This document shows, in pieces, positions 49,182 to 62,094 of a DNA stretch of 63,695 bases (positions are counted from its first letter, which is position 1; every line of letters begins with the position of its first letter). The stretch spans positions 1 to 63,695 of the forward strand of contig NZ_BJNV01000021.1 of NCBI RefSeq assembly GCF_006539865.1, written 5' to 3'. This DNA is from Zoogloea ramigera (GTDB lineage Bacteria; Pseudomonadota; Gammaproteobacteria; Burkholderiales; Rhodocyclaceae). A model generated the notes under the pieces. It had not been told where the DNA came from and made no database searches. It was given only the letters and a program-made list of their open reading frames with translations. Made by a program: the position numbers and the translations under genes.

Positions 49182-49746
49182 GGTGTTCTCCTGGTGGGGT
49201 GGTGGGTGCGATCGGCCCGGGAAGGGCCGCTGATTCTAGCCCATCGCTGGTGTGCGGCGGCCGGGCTTCGCTCGGTGGGGCGGTGTGTACAACCCGGTGC
49301 TCATGCCGGCCCCGGCCGTCGGGGTTAGTGAGCCGCAAGCGAAGAGTATGTTTCGGGACGCGCTCGACGCGCTGCGCGCCGGGCTGCGTCTGCTGGCGAG
49401 CTTCAATGGCAGCGACCACAAGTAGGCCCGACGGATGTCCAGGCGTGCCGGCGGTCGTGTCGCGTGCTCACCCTCGGAAGGTAGGAAAGTGAGTGCTCAT
49501 GCGGTGCTTGACCTTGCGGAAAGCGGTCGACTGCCGTTTTCAAGTTGAAGGGCAGCGCGATGTTCGTCGGGCGCGCGGCGGCCTTGTCCGACAGCTGGGA
49601 GTTGCCCGGCGGGCTTCTTCTGCATGGGCGGGCCCGTCGGTTGGACGAAGCCCAGGAAGCTAAATGTGCTGCGTTATAAGGGTTTTGCGCGCAGATGGCG
49701 GCTCTCAAGGACCCCACGGGGGTGGCGGAGCCCGGCCCTGGGGGGC
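49182..49746. other. 565-bp intergenic region with two repeat families
   Basis: No convincing gene. A 25-codon frame at 49349 (MFRDALDALRAGLRLLASFN) is too short to call and may be a remnant. The region carries copy 2 of the 34-bp repeat (49516-49549) and copy C of the CTCTCAAGG repeat (49702-49749). The rest shows nothing I can name. Confidence 0.6.
49516..49549 (-). repeat. 34-bp dispersed repeat, copy 2
   Basis: Reverse complement matches 17641-17674 at 29 of 34 bases, centred on ACGGCAGT(C/T)GACCGCTTTC. Confidence 0.6.
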
Positions 49747-49749
49747 TCA
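49702..49749 (+). repeat. Dispersed intergenic repeat, copy C (short)
   Basis: A shortened copy of the family at 76-148: CTCTCAAGG joined directly to CCCCACGGGGGTGGCGGAGC and the GGCCCTGGGGGGCTCA end. Its last three bases are the stop codon of the DctP gene. Confidence 0.7.
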
Positions 49750-50748
49750 TTTGCCGGTGCTTGCTCCGCGTGCCTGCTTGAGCCCGGCAACCACGCCCGG
49801 GGGGAGGGCTTTCAGGGTTTTGTCGGTGACCGGGCGCAGCAGGTCGGCCATCTTGCGTGCCTCGCCATCGGGCAGCCGGGTGACGACCATGCCGCGTTTC
49901 CTGAGGTTCTCGAGCGCAGCGCCTTCCATGCTGCGCGCTCGGCCGCGCTGGAACGCGGCCGACTCGCGGGCAGCGTCGGCGAGCATCGATCTGTGGGCCG
50001 CGTCGAGGCCGTCCCAGACCTTTTTGCTGATGAGCACCGATTGGGGGTTGTACTGGTGGCGGCTGAGCAGCAGGTACTTTTGTACGCGGTCGAAGCGGTT
50101 GGCGTCGATGACGGTGACGGGGTTGTCCTGCCCGTCGACGGCTTTGGTTTCGAGGGCGGCGTAGACATCCGGGAAGGGAATCGGCACGGCCTGCGCGCCC
50201 AGCGCCCTGACCCAGTCGAGGTTGAGCGGGGTGGGGATCACGCGCAGCTTCAGGCCCTGGAGGTCGGCGACGGTGTGGATCGGCCGCAGGCTGTTGGTGA
50301 TCTGCCGAAAACCCAGCTCGTAATAGGCCAGGCCGACCAGCCCCTTATCGTGCAGGGCGTCGTGCATCGACCGCCCGAAGGGCCCGTCGAGGAGCGCGTC
50401 GGCATCGCCGTCGCCCGACAACAGCAGCGGCAGGTCGAACACCGCGAAGGCCTTGACCTGATTGGCCAGGATGCCCGAGTTGAGGGACGCCATCTCGAGG
50501 GTGCCCGCCTGGAGTGCGGCGATGCTGACCTCGTCGGAGCCCAGCGTGCCGCCAGGAAACACCATGACCTTGACGCGCCCGCGGGAGCGCGCCTCGACGA
50601 GCTCGGCGAAGCGCTCCAGCCCGAGCACGATCGGGTGGCCGCGGGGGTTCTGCGTGGCGATCCGGAGGGTCTTTTCCTGGGCTGCCGCTGCCGTGGCGAT
50701 GATGGCCAGGAGCGTCGCCAGGCCGAGCCGGACGAAGGAGGGTTTCAC
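49747..50748 (-). CDS. Orphan TRAP transporter substrate-binding protein (DctP family)
   Basis: A 333-residue periplasmic binding protein. The signal peptide MKPSFVRLGLATLLAIIATA is cleaved near AAA-QE. Family blocks are LRIATQNPRGHPIVLGLERF, FPGGTLGSDEVSIAALQAGT, the ligand arginine region LKLRVIPTPLNLDWVRALGA and ALETKAVDGQDNPVTVI. The start is GTG 50748, with AAGGGA upstream; earlier in-frame starts lack signal-peptide logic. No dctQ or dctM membrane genes lie nearby. It diverges from a large hybrid kinase, so a sensing role is possible. Confidence 0.9.
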   Translation of the reverse strand: MKPSFVRLGLATLLAIIATAAAAQEKTLRIATQNPRGHPIVLGLERFAELVEARSRGRVKVMVFPGGTLGSDEVSIAALQAGTLEMASLNSGILANQVKAFAVFDLPLLLSGDGDADALLDGPFGRSMHDALHDKGLVGLAYYELGFRQITNSLRPIHTVADLQGLKLRVIPTPLNLDWVRALGAQAVPIPFPDVYAALETKAVDGQDNPVTVIDANRFDRVQKYLLLSRHQYNPQSVLISKKVWDGLDAAHRSMLADAARESAAFQRGRARSMEGAALENLRKRGMVVTRLPDGEARKMADLLRPVTDKTLKALPPGVVAGLKQARGASTGK

Positions 50749-50781
50749 GGAGATCCCTTCATCATGGTTGTAAGTGTGCCG

Positions 50782-50813
50782 GGCAGACAGCTGTGCCCGA
50801 TGTGCTGTCTGCC
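50782..50813. promoter_or_regulatory. Inverted repeat between dctP and the hybrid kinase
   Basis: GGCAGACAGC and GCTGTCTGCC, perfect 10-bp arms with a 12-bp spacer, in the divergent intergenic region, 34 bases before the dctP start. It could be an operator for one or both genes, or an mRNA hairpin in the dctP leader. Confidence 0.6.
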
Positions 50814-50960
50814 ACATGGGCTCTTCACTATATACGTCCAGGCACCCTTCGGATTGGCGCAGTCGTGCCGTAAACGGCTGGCTGAAGCCCAAATTTTCGA
50901 CCATGCGGTGGTCGGTGCGGGTGTCTCTGGATGTGGGTATTTGTGTAAAGGCGAGTCCAA

Positions 50961-55364
<4,404 letters not shown>

Positions 55365-55390
55365 CACGCAACACACGCCGGGAGGCGACC

Positions 55391-56515
55391 ATGGACACCA
55401 CCCACGACACCCTCATCAAACCCACCCTGCTGGCCGTCGACGACACCGCCGACAACCTGGCGCTGCTCAACGACCTGCTCAGCAAGCAATACAAGGTCAA
55501 GCTCGCCAACAGCGGCGCCAAGGCCCTCAAGATCGCGGCCGCGGCGCCTCCCCCCGACCTCATCCTGCTCGACATCATGATGCCCGGGATGGATGGTTAC
55601 GAGGTCTGCCGGCAGCTCAAGCTGCAGGCGGCCACCCGGGACATCCCGGTGATCTTCCTCACCGCCTGCGCCGACGCCGAAGCCGAGCGGGCCGGCCTGG
55701 AGGCGGGCGCCGTCGACTACGTCACCAAGCCCTTCAACCCGCCGGTGCTGCTGGCCCGCGTCAAGACCCACCTGGCGCTCAAGGCGCAGGCTGATTTCCT
55801 GCGCGACAAGAGCGCCTTCCTCGAAGCGGAGGTGGACAAGCGCACGCGGGAGATCCGGGCCATCCAGGACGTCACCATCCACACCCTGGCGTCGCTTGCC
55901 GAAACCCGCGACTCGGAGACCGGCAACCACATCCGTCGCACCCAGTTCTACGTGAAGGCGCTGGCCCGGCGCCTGTGCGAGAACCCGGGCCTCGCCGCCA
56001 TCCTCACCCCGCGCTACATCGAGATGCTGTTCAAGTCGGCGCCGCTCCACGACATCGGCAAGGTCGGCATCCCCGACTCCATCCTGCTTAAGCCCGGGCG
56101 CCTGAGCCCGGAAGAGTTCGAGATCATGAAGACCCACACCACCCTGGGCCGGCAGGCCATCGAGCACGCCGAGCAGCTGCTGGGAATGCAGGTGGACTTC
56201 CTGTCGATGAGCAAGGATATCGCCCAGTCCCACCAGGAGAAATGGGACGGCTCGGGTTACCCCCAGCAGCTGGCGGGCGACGCCATCCCCCTGTCGGCCC
56301 GCCTGATGGCGCTGGCCGACGTCTACGACGCCCTCATCAGCCGGCGGATCTACAAGCCTGCGATGTCCCACGCGCAGGCCGCCGAGATCATCGTCGCGGG
56401 CCGCGGTCAACATTTCGACCCGGACGTCGTCGATGCCTTCCTGGCCATCCAGGACGAGTTCCAGGCCATCGCCCGGCGCTTTTCCGACGCCGAAGCCGGG
56501 GCCGCACACGAGTAG
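55391..56515 (+). CDS. Response regulator with HD-GYP c-di-GMP phosphodiesterase domain
   Basis: A 374-residue two-domain regulator. The receiver (about 11-130) has D61 in LILLDIMMPGMDGYE. A coiled linker leads to an HD-GYP domain (about 175-360) with HDIGKVGIPDSILLKPG and HQEKWDGSGYP, both signatures intact. It should degrade c-di-GMP when phosphorylated. ATG 55391 has GGAGG five bases upstream; the longer frame inside the kinase end is rejected. It follows the hybrid kinase by 26 bases and is probably in the same operon, giving a kinase-to-c-di-GMP output. Confidence 0.95.
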   Translation: MDTTHDTLIKPTLLAVDDTADNLALLNDLLSKQYKVKLANSGAKALKIAAAAPPPDLILLDIMMPGMDGYEVCRQLKLQAATRDIPVIFLTACADAEAERAGLEAGAVDYVTKPFNPPVLLARVKTHLALKAQADFLRDKSAFLEAEVDKRTREIRAIQDVTIHTLASLAETRDSETGNHIRRTQFYVKALARRLCENPGLAAILTPRYIEMLFKSAPLHDIGKVGIPDSILLKPGRLSPEEFEIMKTHTTLGRQAIEHAEQLLGMQVDFLSMSKDIAQSHQEKWDGSGYPQQLAGDAIPLSARLMALADVYDALISRRIYKPAMSHAQAAEIIVAGRGQHFDPDVVDAFLAIQDEFQAIARRFSDAEAGAAHE

Positions 56516-56660
56516 CCGGGCGCCCACGCCAGCCCCCGTTTGCCGCGTCCGCCCGGTACGCAATCAGCGATGTGAGGGCGCTGCCGCTGTCGCGGCCCAT
56601 CCCACCCCATAAGCTCCGATTTTTCTCTTCGGCACGCCGCTGCGCATTTTCAGGATCGTC

Positions 56661-58613
56661 ATGTTTTCAAAGAAGACCTCACCCCAGGCCAGGCGCTCGC
56701 CTGCCCAGCAGGAAGCGTTTTTTCGCAATAGACGAAAGGCGCTGATCTATTCCGGTTCGGTCGGCCTCTCTGCGCTGACCGGTTGCGAAACCCTGCCTCC
56801 GGCGCTGCGCCAGCTGGCGGCGGAGGACGACAGCGTGCTGACGCCCAGGGTGCCAGCGTTCGAACGCAAGGGCGCACAGGCGCGCGCCGCCTCCCAGGCA
56901 ATCTTCAGGCAGGTCGACAACCGGCAGCCGGTCGTCCCGGCGCAAGCACCCCAGGGTCTCTCCGCGCCATTGATCGCCGCGGCAAAGGGCTACGAGAAAA
57001 CCAAGCGGACGCTGCTGGCGTCCCTGGCGCCGGGGCAACGCATCAGCTACGAGGATACGGCGACGCTGGTCGGCCCCGCCGTGGCAGGCGTCCTGCGCAC
57101 CCTGTTCAACGAAATCGCCGCCCAGGAGCGGGACACCCAGACGCTCAAGACGGCCCGCAGCAAGCCGGCCGCGCCGCGCCGGCAGGTGGAGCGGCGCGGA
57201 ACCGTGGTGACGATTCCCCACGGTCACATGCTGTCCTACGTGCAGAAAGGCTATTGCATGGACCCCTCGCTCCCCGCGCCGGGGCGTGACGATGCCTTCG
57301 AGATCTGGCACGTCTCCGAGCGGGTCCCCAAGGAGTTGGTGCCGCTGTTTCAGGCCGTCGGCAAATGGGCCGCCCTGCCGCAAAACAAAGGCAGCGCCCA
57401 GAGCCTGACCTGGGCGATCATGGGGGCCGGAACGGAATCGAGCTGGGCAAAAAACATCAGCCAGAAAGCCCTGGCGCAGATGGACGAGGCGATGCCCGGC
57501 GGTGCGCGTGCGTTCGCCAGCTACCATAACAGCCAGATGCTGGCGCGCGCCCTGATCAAGAAGGTCATGAAGAGCACCAAGCTGGATCGCTACATCGACC
57601 CGAACCAGCTGCTCGACAACAACCGCCGGGACGCCGCCGCCAACGAGTTGCTCCAGGAGCTGATCCGCCAGGGCCAGGCCATGCCGGGCGGGAAGGGTGT
57701 TGGATACACCATGCTCGCGCCGAACGTCGCCGCCCGCTCGACCGGTGACGCGACCCTGAGCCCCAAGGTCCAGGTGGTGAATGTCTCCGGCCAGGATTTC
57801 GACTATGAGCTGCTGGACTGGTTTGCCCAGCCCGTCGCGCCCAAGCAGGGGACCTCGGCGACCAACGACATCACCGCCATCAGCGACACCGCGGTGCCGG
57901 TGCAGGAGCAGGGCGGCGCGGCGAAGGATGAAGAGCGTGGCAAGTTCCTGAATGACTTCTTGAAGGATCTCTCGAAGTTTGCCGCCGAGGGCTTGCTGGA
58001 CAGCTTTGCCAAGCACGCGCCAGCGGCGTCGAACGCCATCGCCAGGGGCGCCAGCAAGGCGGCCCAGGCCGTCAACCTGCCGCGCAACGTTCGCAAGCCC
58101 CTGATCGAGGCGGCCGCGTCGGCGGTTTCTGCCGTGCCGGTGGTGGGCAACGTGCTGTCCGCCTACGAGTTCATCTCCGGGAAGGACTGGTACACCGGCG
58201 ACGATCTGTCGGCAATGGAGCGCGCCGGCGCCTTGCTGGGCACCGTGCCGGGGGCCAACGCCCTGAAGGCGGTCTCCAAGGCCTGGAAAGTCAGCGCCGG
58301 TGCGGGCGCGCTGCGTAATGCCGCCAACAATTCGGCGCTGTTCCGCCTGGTCGATAAAACCGAAGGTGCGCGGACGCTCAATGACTTCATCTGGAGCGAC
58401 ACGGCCAACAATATTTCATCGGCCGTCGCGCCGGACAGCGCCCTGACCCGCGTGCTGGACTGGAACGCCGGCACCAAGGAGACGGCCAGCCAGGTGCTGG
58501 CGGCCAGCTGGGCCACGCTGCCGTGGCAGAAGCCGGTGGCCCAGGGCCTCAAGGCGTTCAGCCAATCGGCGCAGAAATATCTGCCCGGGCTCGAGCCGCA
58601 AACCGCCCCATGA
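56661..58613 (+). CDS. Lipoprotein-like protein with pretoxin-like (PT-TG) segment
   Basis: A 650-residue protein of unknown function. The N-terminus has FRNRRKALIYSGSVGLSALT followed by GC, which reads as a basic, possibly twin-arginine signal with a lipobox ending at C42. A central block near residue 197 is GYCMDPSLPAPGRDDAFEIW. Near residues 492-531 a segment VPVVGNVLSAYEFISGKDWY followed by TGDDLSAMERAGALLGTVPG resembles the PT-TG pretoxin domain of polymorphic toxins. No toxin domain I know follows. The next gene's ATG overlaps the stop as ATGA. Similarity to pretoxin is by eye only. Confidence 0.6.
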   Translation: MFSKKTSPQARRSPAQQEAFFRNRRKALIYSGSVGLSALTGCETLPPALRQLAAEDDSVLTPRVPAFERKGAQARAASQAIFRQVDNRQPVVPAQAPQGLSAPLIAAAKGYEKTKRTLLASLAPGQRISYEDTATLVGPAVAGVLRTLFNEIAAQERDTQTLKTARSKPAAPRRQVERRGTVVTIPHGHMLSYVQKGYCMDPSLPAPGRDDAFEIWHVSERVPKELVPLFQAVGKWAALPQNKGSAQSLTWAIMGAGTESSWAKNISQKALAQMDEAMPGGARAFASYHNSQMLARALIKKVMKSTKLDRYIDPNQLLDNNRRDAAANELLQELIRQGQAMPGGKGVGYTMLAPNVAARSTGDATLSPKVQVVNVSGQDFDYELLDWFAQPVAPKQGTSATNDITAISDTAVPVQEQGGAAKDEERGKFLNDFLKDLSKFAAEGLLDSFAKHAPAASNAIARGASKAAQAVNLPRNVRKPLIEAAASAVSAVPVVGNVLSAYEFISGKDWYTGDDLSAMERAGALLGTVPGANALKAVSKAWKVSAGAGALRNAANNSALFRLVDKTEGARTLNDFIWSDTANNISSAVAPDSALTRVLDWNAGTKETASQVLAASWATLPWQKPVAQGLKAFSQSAQKYLPGLEPQTAP

Positions 58614-59404
58614 GCGGCCAGCCCCCGCTTGAGGGCCGCGAGTCCCTGGTGTTGAGATGGATGTGCAGCGCACCGGGCCGTCGGCGGGGAAGGGTGGCGC
58701 TGGCACCCTCCGGTTTTGCTGCGGTGGCCGCGCGCCGGGTCGGGCTGGCTGGCCTTGCCGCATGCTTGGCCTGGTACGCCTCGCTGAGCGTGGCCGAGTT
58801 TCCCGAGACCGCCTTCGCGCTGCTGGCGCCCCATGTCAGCCGGCCGATGCTCTATCTGCTGCCGATCTGGTCGGTCGGGCTCGGCGTTGTGCTGCTCCTT
58901 GCCGTGCGTGTCTGCCTGCCGGCGGCACGCTGGCTGGTGCCGCTGCCGTGCTTCACGCTGTGGCCGGCGCTCATCGCGCTGACGGCGCTGCCGGAGCCGG
59001 CGTTGGTCTGGTTCCCGCTGGGCTTCGCGGGTGGGATCGGGATGCTGGCCCTGGAGCCTCGCTGGGAGAGCCTCAGACTGGCCGGCCGCGCGCGTCGGGC
59101 GGCAGGAGAGCGGCTTATCCTCGGCGTGGTGCCTGCCGCGACGATCCTGTCAGGCGCGGCAGGGGCCGAGAGCCCCGCGTTGTCCTTGTTTGCCGTGCTG
59201 ATGGCGGCCCTGTCGTCCTTGATCGCCTTCCGGGCTCACGCCTCGTTTCTGTCGATGTGCCGCTACCTGACCGCCTTGCGGGAGCCTGGCGATGGGGACG
59301 GGGGGCGCAGCGCGCTGATCGTGATGGCCTGCCTGTGGCTGTGGCCGGTGTGGGTGTTCGATGGCTGGGGGTGGTTCGTTACCGGCGGGCCGTCGCGCCG
59401 ATGA
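58610..59404 (+). CDS. Membrane protein coupled to the lipoprotein gene
   Basis: A 264-residue protein with about six hydrophobic segments, for example PMLYLLPIWSVGLGVVLLLA and SALIVMACLWLWPVWVFDGW, and a soluble basic N-terminus of some 40 residues. Its ATG overlaps the stop of the preceding gene (58610-58613), so the two are made together. I recognise no family. If the upstream protein were a toxin, this would sit where an immunity gene does; a simple partner of an envelope complex is equally possible. Confidence 0.75.
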   Translation: MSGQPPLEGRESLVLRWMCSAPGRRRGRVALAPSGFAAVAARRVGLAGLAACLAWYASLSVAEFPETAFALLAPHVSRPMLYLLPIWSVGLGVVLLLAVRVCLPAARWLVPLPCFTLWPALIALTALPEPALVWFPLGFAGGIGMLALEPRWESLRLAGRARRAAGERLILGVVPAATILSGAAGAESPALSLFAVLMAALSSLIAFRAHASFLSMCRYLTALREPGDGDGGRSALIVMACLWLWPVWVFDGWGWFVTGGPSRR

Positions 59405-59741
59405 ACCGGGCGGGGCCGACTTCAGCCCCGCAGGGCTGCGGCCCGTCGGGCTTGTCGCCCGGCATCGAAGCGCCAGGGTAAGGCACGGCGGTTGATCGCT
59501 TCGTACAGTCTTGAGAAACACGTAAGCACGGATTCTTCCACTTCCTCTTGCCGTTGCCCCACGGGTGAGGGCGCCATGCAGCCGCTGGCACAGCCGGGCT
59601 GAGGCCTGCCTTTATCGCTTCGCCTTGCAGGCATTGCATTGGCCTGCCAGGTTGTCGTTTCGCGCCAGGACTCCTGCCTGAACGTGTCCGTGGGCGTGTC
59701 AGGCTACCGCTTTCAGGTCGAGGCCCGCCGGTGGGGCGCAG
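59405..59741. other. 337-bp region without a convincing gene
   Basis: Short open frames on the minus strand at 59379-59639 lack ribosome-binding sites and protein-like composition. A few small GC-rich dyads occur. No named element is recognised. Confidence 0.5.
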
Positions 59742-60149
59742 CTAATGGAGGCGGGACGAGCCACCGCCGGGCACGTACTCGCCCGGGAGCGGTTCCTCGT
59801 CGTCGTCCAGGTCGTACTCCCCCGGAGCCGAGTTGCGGATGGCGGCGATTCTGGCATCGACGATGGCCATGTGACTTTCGTGCAACTTTTTCTTGGCGGC
59901 GGCCATGACCGCCTCGGCACGGGCCACCTCTTTCTCGAGGGCCAGCATCTTTTCGTAGGAAGCCGTCGCATCTTCAACCATGGGAGCGAGCTTGCCGAGT
60001 TTCTCGGGAGGCATGGCCTTGAGTGCCAGCAGGAACTCGATGTCCTCCTTGAGCTCCTTGGCGGTAGGTTGCTTCAGGGGCTTGGCCTTGGGTGGGCTCT
60101 TGGGCTTGGGTGGCGTCTTGGGCTTGGATGGCGTCTTCGGCTTGGTCAT
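59742..60149 (-). CDS. Basic Pro/Lys N-terminus plus coiled-coil protein, unknown
   Basis: A 135-residue cytoplasmic protein. Residues 1-28 are a KPK/TPPKPKSPPKAK low-complexity tract; residues 30-110 are a helical, probably coiled-coil region (TASYEKMLALEKEVARAEAV); the tail is acidic (EYDLDDDEEPLPGEY). The ATG has CCAGGAGGTCAC upstream, an excellent ribosome-binding site. No family is recognised. The bipolar charge pattern recalls small nucleoid- or granule-associated proteins, but that is only an impression. Confidence 0.75.
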   Translation of the reverse strand: MTKPKTPSKPKTPPKPKSPPKAKPLKQPTAKELKEDIEFLLALKAMPPEKLGKLAPMVEDATASYEKMLALEKEVARAEAVMAAAKKKLHESHMAIVDARIAAIRNSAPGEYDLDDDEEPLPGEYVPGGGSSRLH

Positions 60150-60274
60150 GTGACCTCCTGGGGCGATGGATATGCTCGATGCCTCGGCAGAGTTGTAATA
60201 CTAGGCGCGATAGCTGTCCCGCGTAAAGAACAACGTCGTATCGTCGCGCCATGCCGTCGTGGTGGGGGCCGCTT

Positions 60275-61129
60275 TCAGCCGATCGCGCGGATGCCGCGGC
60301 ATTTCGGATAGCTACCGCAGCCCCAGAACTGATTGCCGGCGTTGGCGCCCTGGCGCGCCGTGCGGCGCACCATCGGGCTGCCGCACCGGGGGCAAACGGG
60401 CGGAGCATTGGCGGCGGGCATTTCCGCAGGGGGCGGGCCGGGCATCGCAGCCGGCCGCTGGTCCTTGACCCGCGCTATCAACCCGGCCAGCGCGCTGCCG
60501 TCGATCAGCTCGATGTTGCGGCCCCTGGCAAAGGCCTCGGCATCTTTGGTGAACACGCCGGAGGTGACCACGAAGCCGCCGGTCGCCCCCCGCGCCGCCA
60601 TCGCCCCGTAAAGCTCCCGCACCACGGTGACCGACACCTTGTAGGCCCGCCACTGTTTGCACTGGACCAGGAACAGCTCGTTGCCCTTGCGAAGCTCGAC
60701 GTCGATACCACCGTCGGCACCGCCGCCGCCGGTCTCGGCAACCGCGTAGCCGCGCATCCGGAAGGCCTCGCCGACCAGCAGCTCGAAGTCCTGCCAGCTC
60801 ATGCTGTGCAGCGCGCAGCCCGAGGCGTTGTCGGCGACGCTCCGGACCAGGGCCTCACGCTTGCGGCGCCCGAGGAAGGAGACCAGCGCGCCCGTCACCA
60901 GGATGATCGGCAGGATGTACTGCCCGCCCGTTGCCAGACCCTTCAGAATGGCCTCGTTCATCATCGATCCCATCTGGCCGGGCACCGGGTTGAGCACCAC
61001 GGGGGCGGTGGCATAGGGGTGCAGCACGGCGTAGCTGACCGGTGCGAGGGTCAGGCACAGCCACCAGGGCAGCAGGGCGGCGAGCTCAACGAGGTCTTCG
61101 GCGAGGCTTGAGCGTTTGCGGCGGGACAT
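60275..61129 (-). CDS. Membrane-anchored Mrr-type nuclease with zinc finger
   Basis: A 284-residue three-part protein. Two hydrophobic helices lie at about residues 13-37 and 66-86. The centre (about 105-215) is an Mrr/restriction-endonuclease fold with ETGGGGADGGIDVELRKG and FLVQCKQW, giving the catalytic D and QxK. The C-terminus is a topoisomerase-type C4 zinc finger (CPRCGSPMVRR ... WGCGSYPKCRG). Such proteins cut or bind DNA, some restricting methylated DNA. No methylase or restriction partner is next to it, so housekeeping DNA turnover is also possible. Confidence 0.85.
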   Translation of the reverse strand: MSRRKRSSLAEDLVELAALLPWWLCLTLAPVSYAVLHPYATAPVVLNPVPGQMGSMMNEAILKGLATGGQYILPIILVTGALVSFLGRRKREALVRSVADNASGCALHSMSWQDFELLVGEAFRMRGYAVAETGGGGADGGIDVELRKGNELFLVQCKQWRAYKVSVTVVRELYGAMAARGATGGFVVTSGVFTKDAEAFARGRNIELIDGSALAGLIARVKDQRPAAMPGPPPAEMPAANAPPVCPRCGSPMVRRTARQGANAGNQFWGCGSYPKCRGIRAIG

Positions 61130-61432
61130 GGGCGGAGCAGGTTTGAATGAATTGAGGCTGACGGGTGCAGATCAAGCTGCTATCCGCGCCGGGCAGATGG
61201 ATTTTGTGCAGACATCGCGTTCGGCGAGCCTGGGCATCCGCATTATCGCAGACGGGAAGTCGGACGTCATGAGGGGGCGCTCGATTCCCGCGGTGGCCGG
61301 CGGGCGTGCTTGGCGTGTGACCCCGAGGGGCGGCCTTCACCGGTTTATATGGCATGGGCAGCCTGGGATTCCGCAATCAAGCCGACAACAAAAAACCAGA
61401 CCTTGCGGATCGACTTTTCTGCGCGCTTGTCT
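61130..61432. other. Spacer between the nuclease gene and the tRNA relic
   Basis: About 300 bases with no gene I can support. Open frames are short and without signals. The base composition starts to drop towards the tRNA relic. Confidence 0.5.
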
Positions 61433-61483
61433 TGGTTTCTCGACCTGAGCTCGAACCGGGAGCCTACGGATTAACAGTCCGGA
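61433..61483 (-). pseudogene. Decayed 3' end of a tRNA-Asn gene, possible attachment-site scar
   Basis: Read on the minus strand the segment contains GGACTGTTAATCC (the Asn anticodon arm with anticodon GTT), then GTAGGCTCCC, GGTTCGAGC (T-loop) and TCGAGAAACCA (acceptor end with CCA). The 5' half of the tRNA is missing: the bases upstream cannot form the acceptor and D arms. The T-stem has a mismatch, so it is inactive. Integrative elements that use tRNA 3' ends leave such copies. No integrase is visible. Confidence 0.6.
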
Positions 61484-61594
61484 GAAGTGTCGCCGCGTAT
61501 GGGAGGCCTGGTCTGGATTTCCAAGGGCTTGGCGGCGCCGCCCGGTACGACGCGGTCGATTTCGCGTGACCAGAGATGAACCAGATGGCCGAGC

Positions 61595-61786
61595 TTACCC
61601 CAGCGATGAACCGGCGGAGGGCTTCTTGAGCGGCCGGCAAAACTGCCTAATTGGAGCCTGCCGCCACTCCGCCAGAGTGCTCGTCGGAATGCTTGAGTAG
61701 TCGATGGCCTCATCAGGTTGGGTACGCAGAGCCTCCAGTTCCGCAACCGGAGGCGGGGACAGTTTGTTATTGCACGTCCCGCTCAT
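61595..61786 (-). CDS. Third gene of the toxin-antitoxin operon, BrnA-like small protein
   Basis: A 63-residue protein. Its core, AELEALRTQPDEAIDYSSIP then EWRQAPIRQFCRPLKK, follows a pattern seen in BrnA-type and similar small antitoxins (acidic D/E-IDxSxIP then W...R...YRPxK). The ATG overlaps the stop of the HTH antitoxin gene as ATGA (61783-61786), so it is translated with it. It makes the locus a three-gene operon. No BrnT toxin is present. The family is judged by eye and could be wrong; the coupling is clear. Confidence 0.65.
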   Translation of the reverse strand: MSGTCNNKLSPPPVAELEALRTQPDEAIDYSSIPTSTLAEWRQAPIRQFCRPLKKPSAGSSLG

Positions 61787-62094
61787 GCAGCCGCTAACGG
61801 CTCGCCGCCGGCTGACGCGTGGAGCTTGATCTTCAGTGCCTTGATGACCTTCAGGATCGTCGAGAACTCCGGGTTGCCGGTGGGTGAGAGCGCCTTGTAG
61901 AGGCCTTCACGGGTGATTCCCGTAGCCTTCGCCAACTGGGTCATGCCTTGGGCCCGGGCGATGTCATTGAGTGCAGCACGCACAACGCTGCCGTCACCCG
62001 GATCTTCTTCCAGGCAAGCGTCCAGATACATCGCCATGTCTTCTTCGGATTGAAGCTGATCAACAGGATCCCAACGGGAGAACTGTTCGCTCAT
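61783..62094 (-). CDS. HTH antitoxin of a RelE/HigB-type module
   Basis: A 103-residue antitoxin of the addiction-module antidote type. An acidic N-terminus (EEDMAMYLDACLEEDPGDGS) that should wrap the toxin is followed by a Cro/CI-type helix-turn-helix (MTQLAKATGITREGLYKALS). ATG 62094 overlaps the toxin stop as ATGA. Order is toxin first, antitoxin second, as in higBA. It likely represses its own promoter at 62397-62425. Confidence 0.9.
   Translation of the reverse strand: MSEQFSRWDPVDQLQSEEDMAMYLDACLEEDPGDGSVVRAALNDIARAQGMTQLAKATGITREGLYKALSPTGNPEFSTILKVIKALKIKLHASAGGEPLAAA

Noticed and set aside
59379-59639. Minus-strand open frames of 70-86 residues near 59.5 kb
   Set aside because: No ribosome-binding site, and no conserved or protein-like sequence.
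61471-61746. A 91-residue minus-strand frame overlapping the tRNA relic
   Set aside because: It competes with the coupled 63-residue gene, crosses the tRNA relic and has no ribosome-binding site.
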